A stretch of 64,000 bases of DNA from Bryum argenteum (Eukaryota; Streptophyta; Bryopsida; Bryales; Bryaceae), in the NCBI GenBank assembly GCA_037043015.1, contig CM073325.1, forward strand, positions 1,924,501 through 1,988,500. The letters run 5' to 3'. Below the pieces are notes generated by a model. It had not been told where the DNA came from. It saw nothing but the letters and a program-made list of their open reading frames with translations, and did no database searches. Made by a program: the position numbers and the translations under genes. Below, one piece after another: positions 55,630-64,000 of the stretch (positions are counted from its first letter, which is position 1; each line of letters begins with the position of its first letter).

Positions 55630-56300
55630 TGTTTACACTACCGGCCAGCAGTTTCGGCAGGCAGCCACCAGCTGCAATCTCGTTCCCACATCGTGCTGAC
55701 CTGCTGTCCAATGAGAATCAATCCTTGCGGGTCCCTATTGTGTAGGAGGTGGAAAAATGGTCTTGCCTGCTGTGCCTGTTGGTTGAAGATGGCTGTTCCG
55801 GCCTACTAGGCGATCTGCTGGGCGCGAAATCCACTTGCCTAACTCAAACTAAATTTGGGGCTGCCCTGCAGGCGTAGCAGGGAGTGTAAACGCTCTAATT
55901 GTTATGAAGTGGTGGTGGGAGGAATTGTGAACCCACCATGTGCACCGCTTTGGCAGGATATCCCCCACGCTGGGCCTTTACCACGCGTGGGGTACATCCA
56001 TCATCCGCGCCGGTGTGCCCCCCAGCTCATCCCTCATTGCTTGTGTGCCTGCCCTCGCTGCCCGCCCCAGCTCGTGCCCGGCCAGTTTGCTTTCCTCGCG
56101 CCTCCGCACCTGCTCCGGCTCCGCTCCTGCGGCGGCTTCTCTCCTGCTCCGGCTCCACTCCTGCGGTGGCTTCGCTCCTTTGACGGTTGTGTTTCCTGCT
56201 GCCGCTGCCGCCCCATTGCTCAGCGTTCAGTACCTGCCGCGGACTCCCAAACTGAGCAAATCCCCTCCGCGCACTAGGTTTATAAACCCTAAACCCTAAA
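55630..56300. other. GC-rich block with short tandem duplication
   Basis: All plus frames stay open over 55855-56299, producing Pro/Ala/Arg-rich low-complexity translations that are not protein-like. A unit of about 36 bp, 'ctgctccggctcc(g/a)ctcctg', is duplicated near 56108-56180. Part of it (55925-56000) is related in inverse orientation to 59700-59770. The block may be a CpG-rich promoter region for the PYL-like sequence. Confidence 0.45.
56283..56300 (+). promoter_or_regulatory. Double telo-box
   Basis: TAAACCCTAAACCCTAAA directly precedes the PYL-like fragment. Confidence 0.6.
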
Positions 56301-56306
56301 TGTTCG

Positions 56307-56466
56307 AATTTTCAAGCGCTGCTCGAAGGGCAACAAGACCTGATTTGCCGCTTCCACAAACACGAGCTCCAACCGCACCAGTGCGGCTCCATCTTGTTGC
56401 AGCAGATCAAGGCCCCCGTGGAAACCGTGTGGTCCGTCCTTCGCCGATTCGACAAACTACAAGTTT
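56307..56466 (+). pseudogene. PYR/PYL-type ABA receptor first-exon fragment
   Basis: One plus frame reads 'FQALLEGQQDLICRFHKHEL', then 'QPHQCGSILLQQIKAPVETV' and 'WSVLRRFDKLQ'. This matches the N-terminal helix-strand-helix of PYR/PYL/RCAR START-fold receptors (HxLxPNQCGS ... APVxxVWSxVRRFDxPQ). It breaks after RRFDKLQ where YKxFIxxC should follow; a GT (caa|gtttgt) there could be a donor, but no second exon was found before 56830. No in-frame ATG precedes it because the upstream frame hits TAA in the telo-box. A truncated copy or exon remnant is the simplest reading. Confidence 0.65.
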
Positions 56467-56829
56467 GTAACGCCCCTTATTTTCTCTCTTACACTTGAAA
56501 CTACATATGACTGGTGATATGTATGCATGGACTCACAATACCATATCCACTTTGATACCATTCTGAACCTTGTCTATGACCAACGCGAATTCAAACCGGA
56601 GCGCTTCCAGGACACAAGCATTGGAAGTTGCAAGCCGTGGGCGAAGGCATGTGAAGCTTGTGTCGATGCAAGCAGTAAATGCTAGTCATGTGTTGACATT
56701 ATTGAATATTTCTCCAATACTACAATGCTTTTGATATGAACTCTAATCCTCTTGCTTGTGTCCTTGCTAGGTTAACTTAATTTGATCTCGAGATCAACAA
56801 GCTTGCTTAGAAGATTTTGATCAATCACT

Positions 56830-57988
56830 ATGTTGGAGCCAATCATTTCGGAGAATGAAGATGCGAGTTTACGGTCCGAGAGTGAGACATCTGATACCGA
56901 GCGATCACAGATGCATCTTCCTCCAAATATGAGGACAAATGGTACAAAAATTTCAATTTATAGTTACAAATGTATAATACTTGGTTATTTTAAATGTCCT
57001 TTTATATTGTAAGTATGTAGTGATGCATATTTCTTAGATTAGTGATTTTATCACCTTTTGATTCTAAAATGGTAATTTATTTCTTCTATGGTGTAGAGGA
57101 TGGTTTTCCCATTGCGGATTTTGAAACTCATTATTGGTTTCCTGAAGATCGAAAGGACCGAGAAGGCATTTCTCAAGCCTTTGAATGTCGTTATGAAGAA
57201 TGCACTTGCAAATACAAAAATTTGAAGAATCTTCGGGGTCATATGAAGAAGAAACACAATCTCTTCATAGAGAAAGCAGAACCGGGGCGGCCACGAAAAA
57301 GTCATCGCATTCGAGTTCAAGACCACAAAAAAATGAATTCCAAAATCATGGGTGATGTGGAGAAACGGCTACGAAAAATTCACCATCAACAAATGGAGGT
57401 ATGGAGGCAAAAAACATTGTCTTCTTGGAGTGAGATTGAAAAACATGCCCAAGATCGTGAGCCGTTTCCTAAACCTCTCCTTTGTAGCTTTCTTGATTCA
57501 AAGAAGATAGAAATTCTTGGAATTAGTGAATGGGGGGTTGGTTTGATTAATTCCCAACTATGGACTTCATTGGAGTCAAATGATGTATTCCTTCGAAAGC
57601 TCGCAACTTCGAGAGCATCAAAATATGCGCATGTGGTCAAACACTTTTCGAAGAATCACATTCCTCAAGAGCGAGAATTATTGAAGGAGGAATTGCTTGC
57701 GTTTCACAAAGACCAAGAAGTATTTTATTGGTATGTTCTTTTTAATCTATATGCGTTTGAATGATTTCTTATATCTTTGTATGTGGGCATCTTATTGTTT
57801 AATTTATACTTAACATTTAAAATGTTTTTCTTGGTGAAAGGTACAATCTTGGATGTGAGAAGTATGAGCAAGAGACGCTCAATGTGGAAGAGATTTTGTG
57901 GAATATGAAATCCACATCAACTAGGGTTAAGGTTGAGGAGAATGTAGAGGATTATCGCGGTCGATATCCTCATTACTTCCATGAGTAA
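56830..57988 (+). CDS. C2H2 zinc-finger / AT-hook protein of unknown function, three exons
   Basis: Exons 56830-56941, 57097-57730 and 57841-57988 join by GT-AG introns of 155 and 110 nt into 297 residues; both junctions keep frame (MRTN-EDGFPI and YW-YNLGC). The N-terminus is acidic (SENEDASLRSESETSDTERS). One C2H2 finger, C-X4-C-X12-H-X4-H, uses Cys68, Cys73, His86 and His91. A GRPRK AT-hook follows at 101-105. The rest is mixed helical with Trp-rich segments (MEVWRQKTLSSWSEIEKHA) and ends RGRYPHYFHE. DNA binding in the nucleus is inferred from finger plus AT-hook. I do not recognise the wider family; a domesticated transposase-derived protein is possible since BED/C2H2-headed hAT and KRAB-like proteins look similar, but no catalytic domain is present. 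AATAAA follows 53 bp after the stop. Confidence 0.75.
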
Positions 57989-58040
57989 AGGCGTAGCGTA
58001 GTTTTCTTTTTTAGCTTATGATGTTGAATTCAAATAATTC

Positions 58041-58046
58041 AATAAA
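58041..58046 (+). terminator. Poly(A) signal of the C2H2 gene
   Basis: AATAAA, 53 bp downstream of the TAA at 57986-57988, in an AT-rich context. Confidence 0.6.
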
Positions 58047-58249
58047 GACCCTTTTTGTAAAGACTATGAATGTTGTGTCTTTTGAACAATCCTTACCTAT
58101 GTGAAACATGATCCATAAAGATTGCAATTCAAAGACTACACACCATGACTACTTATACTCTTATGTTTTTAAATGTATACAATACCTTGAAAACAATGCA
58201 CCAAATAATACAAGGCAAACATCACTCTCTCGGCACTTAAACAGATGCT

Positions 58250-58350
58250 TTGTAACACAGTGTGGCATAATATGCGCGGCAGGTATTGCTTTCCCACTGT
58301 TCTGTTCTGAGTATTTCTCACACAGTGTGGCAAGATATGCGCGGCAGGTA
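58250..58350 (+). repeat. Short direct duplication
   Basis: 'cacagtgtggca(t/a)(a/g)atatgcg' plus 'cggcaggtatt' occurs at about 58257 and 58320. A related 'gcggcaggtattgc' lies at 59652. Confidence 0.7.
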
Positions 58351-58389
58351 TTTCATTTTCTTTGTATTTGTAGAAATGCAAGTGTCTAA

Positions 58390-59060
58390 AGCAATGATAT
58401 GAGAAATGACATCAACAAATTATATTCATATAATTTGTATTCAATGAACATAGATAAATAACATACAAAATAAATGAAATTAAAATTTTACGATAGAATC
58501 TGATGTGTAGCTTGTTTGAAAATACTTATAAAAATTAAACTTGCATGGAAATCAATAAGAATAATACTTATAAAAACACATTGAAAACATAGTATATAAT
58601 AAGTATCTTATACCTGTACTATACTACTCACCCCTATTCTTTCTTGCTCTCCGGTGTTCCCTCCCTATGTAAATCTCCATATGGTCTCTAGTCCGCTTGA
58701 TAGATTTTGAAGTAATATCCGTCCTTTCTTCAAAACGTACATTAGGGTGAAGTGAACCAACCGCATTTGATCTTCACTGTACAAATAGACGAGTCTTTTG
58801 TACCGCGTCTCGTCCCTTGAGTCCATACCAAATCTTCGTAATGAATAGGACCTTCACTTGGATATTGAATACATGGTATCTCTTTTTTTTTGCCCATGGT
58901 ACTTATCTTACCTTACAAAACCAACAAAAAATAATGTTAATTGAAACTTCAACACACTCGGAAACTAACATGGCCATGAATTCTACATTACATTCAATCA
59001 ATCCATACAATAGGCTTCAAACATTCACATTTATGGAAAACATAAGGAAATCAATTGTGA
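58390..59060. other. AT-rich intergenic DNA
   Basis: No gene or repeat boundary recognised. Confidence 0.35.
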
Positions 59061-59063
59061 AAC

Positions 59064-59233
59064 AAAAAAAGAACATATTTTAAACAATAAAACATAAACT
59101 TTAAGAAATTCAGCTAAATCATACAAAGAAAAAACATTTTATATGTGAGCTATAGTGTTATAATTGACCTACACAAATGTGTTTTATTGTTTATTGTTTA
59201 TATTATGTTTTATTGTTTAAAATATGTTCTTTT
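59064..59233. repeat. Inverted repeat, possible small MITE
   Basis: The arms AACATATTTTAAACAATAAA (about 59067) and its complement (about 59206-59228) are separated by about 110 bp. No target duplication assigned. Confidence 0.5.
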
Positions 59234-59235
59234 AG

Positions 59236-59567
59236 TGGTTTGGGGACGCGTAAATTAATTCCACAAACACATTATGAAAAGTAATCACATCAACTATGCA
59301 ATACCTGGCACAACATAATATGCTATACAGTCTTTGGACACCTTCCATGCTTGCTTAAATGAAGGACACGGAAGATAATGCAATACCTGTCGCAAAATAA
59401 ATGTGCCTTGGATCTCGTTTCATGCTCCAAGTTACAAGTGAAGAAAGGAACCCTAAATCAGTACAAACATGTTATATAGTTTGTTCCGTAGTTTCGCATC
59501 CTAGGACCCACATTCCACATCCATCCATTTCATAAAGGAAAGAGTGGTTTGGGGACGCGTAAATCCT
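59236..59567 (+). repeat. Direct repeat bounding about 290 bp
   Basis: AGTGGTTTGGGGACGCGTAA occurs at about 59235-59256 and 59546-59567. The segment between is unremarkable. It could be a duplication scar. Confidence 0.6.
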
Positions 59568-59669
59568 ACACTCGCACCTCCTTCAAACCCTAACCTAGTT
59601 CAAACTTTGGGCAGCCAAAAAAATAAATTCTATTGGTCGTAGCAAATATTGTGCGGCAGGTATTGCAAC

Positions 59670-59735
59670 ATGAGCGACACTTCGCCGTTGGATGTGAACT
59701 TCGACGGCATTCATCCACGCAAGCGGCGTGGTAAG
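59670..59735 (+). other. Candidate orphan first exon
   Basis: An ATG in good context starts MSDTSPLDVNFDGIHPRKRR and runs into a strong donor (GTG|GTAAGT) near 59730, with a telo-box (AAACCCTAAC) 80 bp upstream. No downstream exon was found, and part of the block is repeated inversely at 55925-56000. It may be a promoter-plus-exon copy rather than a gene. Confidence 0.3.
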
Positions 59736-59849
59736 TCCCAGCTTGGGGGATATCCTGTCCACGCCCCATGTGCACCCCATCAATTACCTCATGTACACAG
59801 GAGCACCCTCTTCACTCTGCGGCAGCCCACAAGGGGCAATAAATCTTAA

Positions 59850-60284
59850 CTTACCAAGTTAAGGTTAAGTACCTTACCATTTAGTGGAAGAGGCCCCATT
59901 TCGTGGTGGAACTGGCCCCTCCGCCTTGTGTCAGTTTGACTAAAGTTATTTAACTGGGGTTAAGTTACAGGGAGTGAGTGGGGTGGGGAAGATTCCCCCC
60001 ACCACCACGGAATCGTCAACCCATAGCACCAAAAATAATCCAGCTAAGCGAGAGAGTGAGGTAGAGAATAAAATCTTGTTGCAAATCGCCTTTTGCTTAG
60101 TGCTAATGTTCTGTGCACATGGGCCATGCCTTTCGTGGGTTCAATACCGATGCTCTCAGTATAACATTACTTCTTCCCCTTTGAACTAGTTGCATGCCCA
60201 CCCCCGCACTGTGGACCGGAGAGTGGAGCCTTGTTTCTTTAGAGTGTGAGGAACCCCAGCCCACGTGGTATCCTTCTAACCCGG
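59850..60284. other. Intergenic DNA
   Basis: No feature recognised. Confidence 0.35.
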
Positions 60285-60288
60285 TTAA

Positions 60289-60650
60289 CCCTTAAACGCC
60301 CATGGGGTATGAAACGGGCAGCCCAAAATTGGATCACAGCATCTTTTGGACTTGGGCATCATGAATAGTGCACTTTTTGAAAAAGGGCATCATGAATGCA
60401 CCAATCAATGATGAGCTTGCAACCTCCTACAAGGTTATGTACAACCCCAACCTTGCTACCACAATCCTTTCAAAGCACAAAATCACTCATACAAATTGTG
60501 ATTTGAATTGTAAAATTTCACTTTTTGAATGCATCAGAAGAAGGTGACCAGTTTGACATCAAAATACAAGTGAAAAGTTGAGTAAAGTGAGAGCTATAGA
60601 GAAGATTTTGTTGGAAGGTGAACCCTCGGGTCACCTTGGGCGTTTAAGGG
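60289..60650 (+). mobile_element. Family A TTAA MITE, copy A3
   Basis: 362 bp with perfect 13-bp ends CCCTTAAACGCCC/GGGCGTTTAAGGG, flanked by TTAA (60285-60288 and 60651-60654). Slightly diverged inside from A1/A2. Confidence 0.88.
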
Positions 60651-60654
60651 TTAA

Positions 60655-62035
60655 GAGGGTTGAAGTTTCGTAAATATTAGTACACCGTAACTCAAAGTTA
60701 TCTTGTGTCTCCACTCACATTTTCGCGTCCCCCTTGACCAATGGGAGAGTGACATGTGGTAGAGATTTTGATGGTAGAAAATAATTTCTACCATAATCCG
60801 CTCGTTAGAAATGTGATTGGTGAGTGGCCTTTTCTTCTACCGTGTCTCCTGGCCTGGGGTGGCGTTGCGACGCCCGTTCCCCCGAGTGCCGCCTGCGAGC
60901 ATTTACAGAGCCCACGAGCCCGGCTTGGACCACAAGGCTGGGCATGCTTACCCCGCCCTCCACGCGAGGGTTTGAGTCAATTCTACCAAGTCAGGTTCCC
61001 CAACCCACACAGCAACCCGGTCAGCTGGATGGACGTCCCCTAAATTTTTGCTCGTCATATTTACAACTTTTGTCGTGGCTTCTGTAAGATTTGAGCTCAA
61101 CAAATTGTTGAAATACTAATGTTATTTCTAAATTAGCCGCTTTTCTTATATCCATATGATTGATAAAAGTGGATTGAAGTTATCTGTATAATACAACTAG
61201 ATATTGGTTGTATTTCAGTTGTAATAACTGTGACCATGTATTATTGTTATTATTAGTATTATATATTGTTTATTTAGTTAAGTTTAAGATCCATGTTCTT
61301 TTATGAATGGAAGAGTGACACGTGGCGACCGGTAGATTGCGGCGGCCTTATGGTTACGGCGGTGCCCCTAAGCTCCGAAACACTGAGCTTTGATTTTGGC
61401 TAATGTTCATAGCCCCCATAGACCAGTGCCTGCGCGACATAGAGTCCGCTTAGAGTCCCAAACAACGCGGAGGGTAGGGCTTGCTCTTAACCCCTCAGGA
61501 TCATGGTGCAAAGTTGCCTAAATTACAAATTGACCTCTCTCTACTTCAGGTCTAAAAATGTTCCATCTCGGGATTATTTAGAAGATCTAACGCTAGGATC
61601 TTAAATTTAACTTGACATACTATTTGCATGCCAAAATGAACCATTGATTCTTCTTCATTTGTGAGATTATAATTGTCAAAGTGAACTAAAACTTGTTCCT
61701 GCGAAAACCCTCAAAATGTGTTTATGATTCAAAGGTACTTTAGCGGTTAAGATTTGTTGTTTTGAGCTTGGAATGAAGCATTGTCACGGGCTCAGTGGAA
61801 TGCAACTATTGTGTATGCAAGCACTTGGATAGAGAGTCACCGTTCGCGTGTATATATGTATAAGAACTCGTAGGAGTTTGTGACTTATTACTTTTTATAA
61901 TTATATAATAATATATCTAACTAGCAATGTACTCGTCGTCCCGACGGGTAAGCTCTTTATATGGTACTTTTATACAATTATCCCGTGTCTACCATTTCCT
62001 CATATTATGTTTATTATTTTTATATATGTCCGTGT

Positions 62036-62075
<40 letters not shown>

Positions 62076-63090
62076 TAATCCAAAAAACATAAAAGAAGGT
62101 GGTAGTTAGGTAGGTAGGTTGGTAAGTTTGTAGGTTGGTACGTTGGTGGGTAGGAAGGATCACCGTACATAATTTTATTATAGAAGTAGATAACACACAT
62201 CTAGTAACAAGACAACAAACTTCTTAAGTATTGTTGCAAAAACTACATTGATTGGTGTCCATGACACTAATAGTCAACTGTTGATATCTATAAGAGTACC
62301 AAGGTAGGTGTGTGGTTTAAAAATTTGTGACAATAATTGTATTTTACAATGACCTAGCAAAGGACATTCATTTACTTCCTCTAATACTTACAAAATTCAT
62401 TCTACGGTGAAACTCGATACTATTTATGTTTCTACACTAATTTTTTTACATTTCATTGGACACTATTTGTGGTGGATCACGAATCACACTAAGTCTACTA
62501 AAGGCACCCCTTACGAAAACGACAGGTGCTCCCGACAATGGCATCAAGCAAGAAGGTGGCCCACAGTGGTTTTCGCATTCCTCCCTCCACATCCTGCCCT
62601 CTCGTTACTTCAGGTCCGCTCTCGGCATAGAAATCTCCTCCAACACGAGCAATTCTGCTTACGTTAAGAGCATGAGGACAAGCTGGAGAGAGAATCACAA
62701 GACTTTTTGAGCGAGGAAAAGCAAGGGAGGCAAACCACACTTCCACGTCACGTTCCGTCCACAACAAACCAGTTTGCAACTTTCATCACTTGGCAAGTGA
62801 AGAAGCTCCTTGCTCTTTGCCTTTGCAAAGCACAAATAGTAGCAACGTTAAACAAATGCCCTCAATTCTCCAAATTCAAAACTAACGCGAACTTCACCAA
62901 TAAGCTTTTCTACGCGCACTCAAATTTTACCTCATGATTCCACCATGGTATAAGCCTCAAAAAAGCATCTCAATTAGTCACTCTCTCCCTATAAAGCTCT
63001 ACACTCTCTTGTCTCCTAAACCTTTAGTTTTAGGATCCTATTCTACTCAAAAGTCAAGGGGGAGGGGGAAAACTCGGCATCAGATAAAGG
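60655..63090. other. Intergenic DNA, mixed composition
   Basis: 60830-61080 is GC-rich without recognisable coding. 61100-61300 and 61850-62350 are AT-rich. A degenerate GGTA/GGTT-rich stretch spans 62098-62156. A TTAACCCC at 61488-61495 could be one end of a TTAA element, but no partner end was found. Confidence 0.4.
62038..62067 (+). repeat. Poly(T) tract of about 29 nt
   Basis: Uninterrupted T run. No retroposon structure was found around it. Confidence 0.85.
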
Positions 63091-63099
63091 CAATTGTTT

Positions 63100-63319
63100 G
63101 GGCTAAGCGTTCATGGCAGCTACCAAGGAGGATGGGAGAGGGATAAAGGAGCCCCCTATTTTTTAATGTATTGGTTCAAGTTGCCAAGGAGTATGTCCCA
63201 GGGGTAATTTGGGGCCGCAAACCCCATTTTTGAATTCAAAATCATCAAAAATGGCCTTGGGGGGGGGGTCTCCACGGATTCTAGGGTGCCTCGTTGGTAG
63301 CTGCCACGAACCATTGCCC
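63100..63319. mobile_element. Mutator-like MITE, copy 2
   Basis: 220 bp, same family as 13571-13786. Ends are GGGCTAAGCGTTCATGGCAG and, reverse-complemented, GGGCAATGGTTCGTGGCAG. Flanking 9-mers AATTGTTTG and CGTTGTTTG match at 7 of 9 positions. It contains a run of about nine G. Confidence 0.75.
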
Positions 63320-63329
63320 GTTGTTTGTA

Positions 63330-64000
63330 TCCTTGAAAAAAGCCTCTTTAACTTTCCGATTGTACAATGTAGCCCTTGTGTCAAGCAGCATGTATTATTT
63401 ATTTATTGCCACTGTAGTACGTAGTACTATCAATTCCTTTTTCCTTTTTGAAACCATCAGTACAGGAGCCCTTTACATTAAAGTGCTGCCAAAAGGTCAA
63501 TTGGTTAACCCTGGAACGTCGGAGCGGCCATTTTATGTCCGATGAACAGAACATTTTCACTGTAACCTATTATTGCGGGATGAATTTCATTCATGATTTT
63601 TGTAATTGGATTTATGAATGATAATAGCATATCATGGAATTCATTTGAGGTCATTTAGGGTATTTCCTAAGATCACATGTGGTATGAAAGTTGAAAGAAT
63701 GGTTAAAAACAAATCACCACAAAGTGCATTTCTGCAACTTTTTCCTACTTTTATTAAGTCTCAAATTTAGGCAACTAAATGATCTCTTTTGAGTTCAAGC
63801 TCAATTCATAAAATGAATCTTACCAAGTCTTGTTTCTACTCCAAGTTAGAATTTCAAGAAATTCCTAATATCTAGTGATTGACTGACACCTTAAGTTTAC
63901 ATGCCTATAGGGTCTCTTTCTCAATTTTCAAATATAGCATGACACGAAACCATGGATTACACCATGCTATTCTTCACTACAATGTCCCCTTATTCTAAAA
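63330..64000. other. AT-rich intergenic DNA to window end
   Basis: A TTAACCCTGGAACG at 63505-63518 might be the left end of another TTAA element that continues past the window; not provable here. No gene seen. Confidence 0.35.

Noticed and set aside
55855-56299. Plus-strand ORFs of 81-140 codons in GC-rich DNA
   Set aside because: Low-complexity Pro/Ala/Arg translations in all frames, partly tandem repeats, no start or splice support.
61488-61510. TTAACCCCTCAGGATC as a TTAA-element end
   Set aside because: No matching inverted end followed by TTAA in the window.
63505-63530. TTAACCCTGGAACGTCGG as the start of a TTAA element
   Set aside because: Possible, but the other end would lie beyond the window, so it cannot be tested.
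1-64000. CRISPR arrays, rRNA or tRNA genes
   Set aside because: No regularly spaced repeat-spacer array and no cloverleaf-type gene recognised; tandem repeats found are direct minisatellites.

Overview
The window looks like nuclear DNA of a land plant, most likely a bryophyte and probably a moss. Three things point there. A 826-codon intronless PPR protein has a full E1-E2-DYW tail and a repeat style typical of moss and other early land plant editing factors. A TKL-type kinase has the 'GTRFWRAPE / DVYSYAMTCYEVLTG' signature that I associate with bryophyte kinase families. There are plant NAC, PYR/PYL and receptor-kinase sequences, plus telo-box motifs. The species cannot be named from this sequence. 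Gene density is low and most of the window is transposon-derived.

Layout. 1-22 kb is AT-rich and packed with DNA transposons. The dominant class is a set of non-autonomous elements (0.3-1 kb; families A, B, C and D here) flanked by TTAA with CCC...GGG ends, which is the hallmark of piggyBac-type transposition. Some are nested in each other. Also present are a Tc1-type MITE, a decayed DD34E Tc1 transposase, Mutator-like, Harbinger-like and foldback MITEs, a short retroposon, and one small unknown gene (11.7-12.4 kb) with a G-box/TATA promoter. 22-36 kb holds relics of an unidentified multicopy gene family. These are interrupted by a nearly full-length, coding-decayed Ty1/copia element (24.4-30.0 kb, minus strand). 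That element seems to prime from half of initiator tRNA-Met, and it carries a nested LTR-like insertion with a heat-shock-element array. A second, deleted copia with a conventional primer site follows at 30.2-32.4 kb. 36-41 kb has tRNA-like SINEs, another DD34E transposase relic and a decayed receptor-kinase.

41.9-53 kb is the main gene block, all on the minus strand: a TKL kinase whose N-terminal frame is broken by an in-frame TGA, the DYW editing factor, and a three-exon NAC transcription factor (344 aa) with canonical splice sites. 53-64 kb has a SINE with a 12-bp target duplication, a PYR/PYL first-exon fragment, a three-exon plus-strand gene for a C2H2/AT-hook protein (297 aa), and further repeats including another TTAA element and a second Mutator-like MITE.

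No operon-like logic is expected or seen. The host genes are independent: organelle RNA editing (PPR), transcription (NAC, C2H2) and signalling (kinase). No tRNA, rRNA or CRISPR was recognised. Splice models and element boundaries were read by eye; identities to families rest on motif recognition without a database search.
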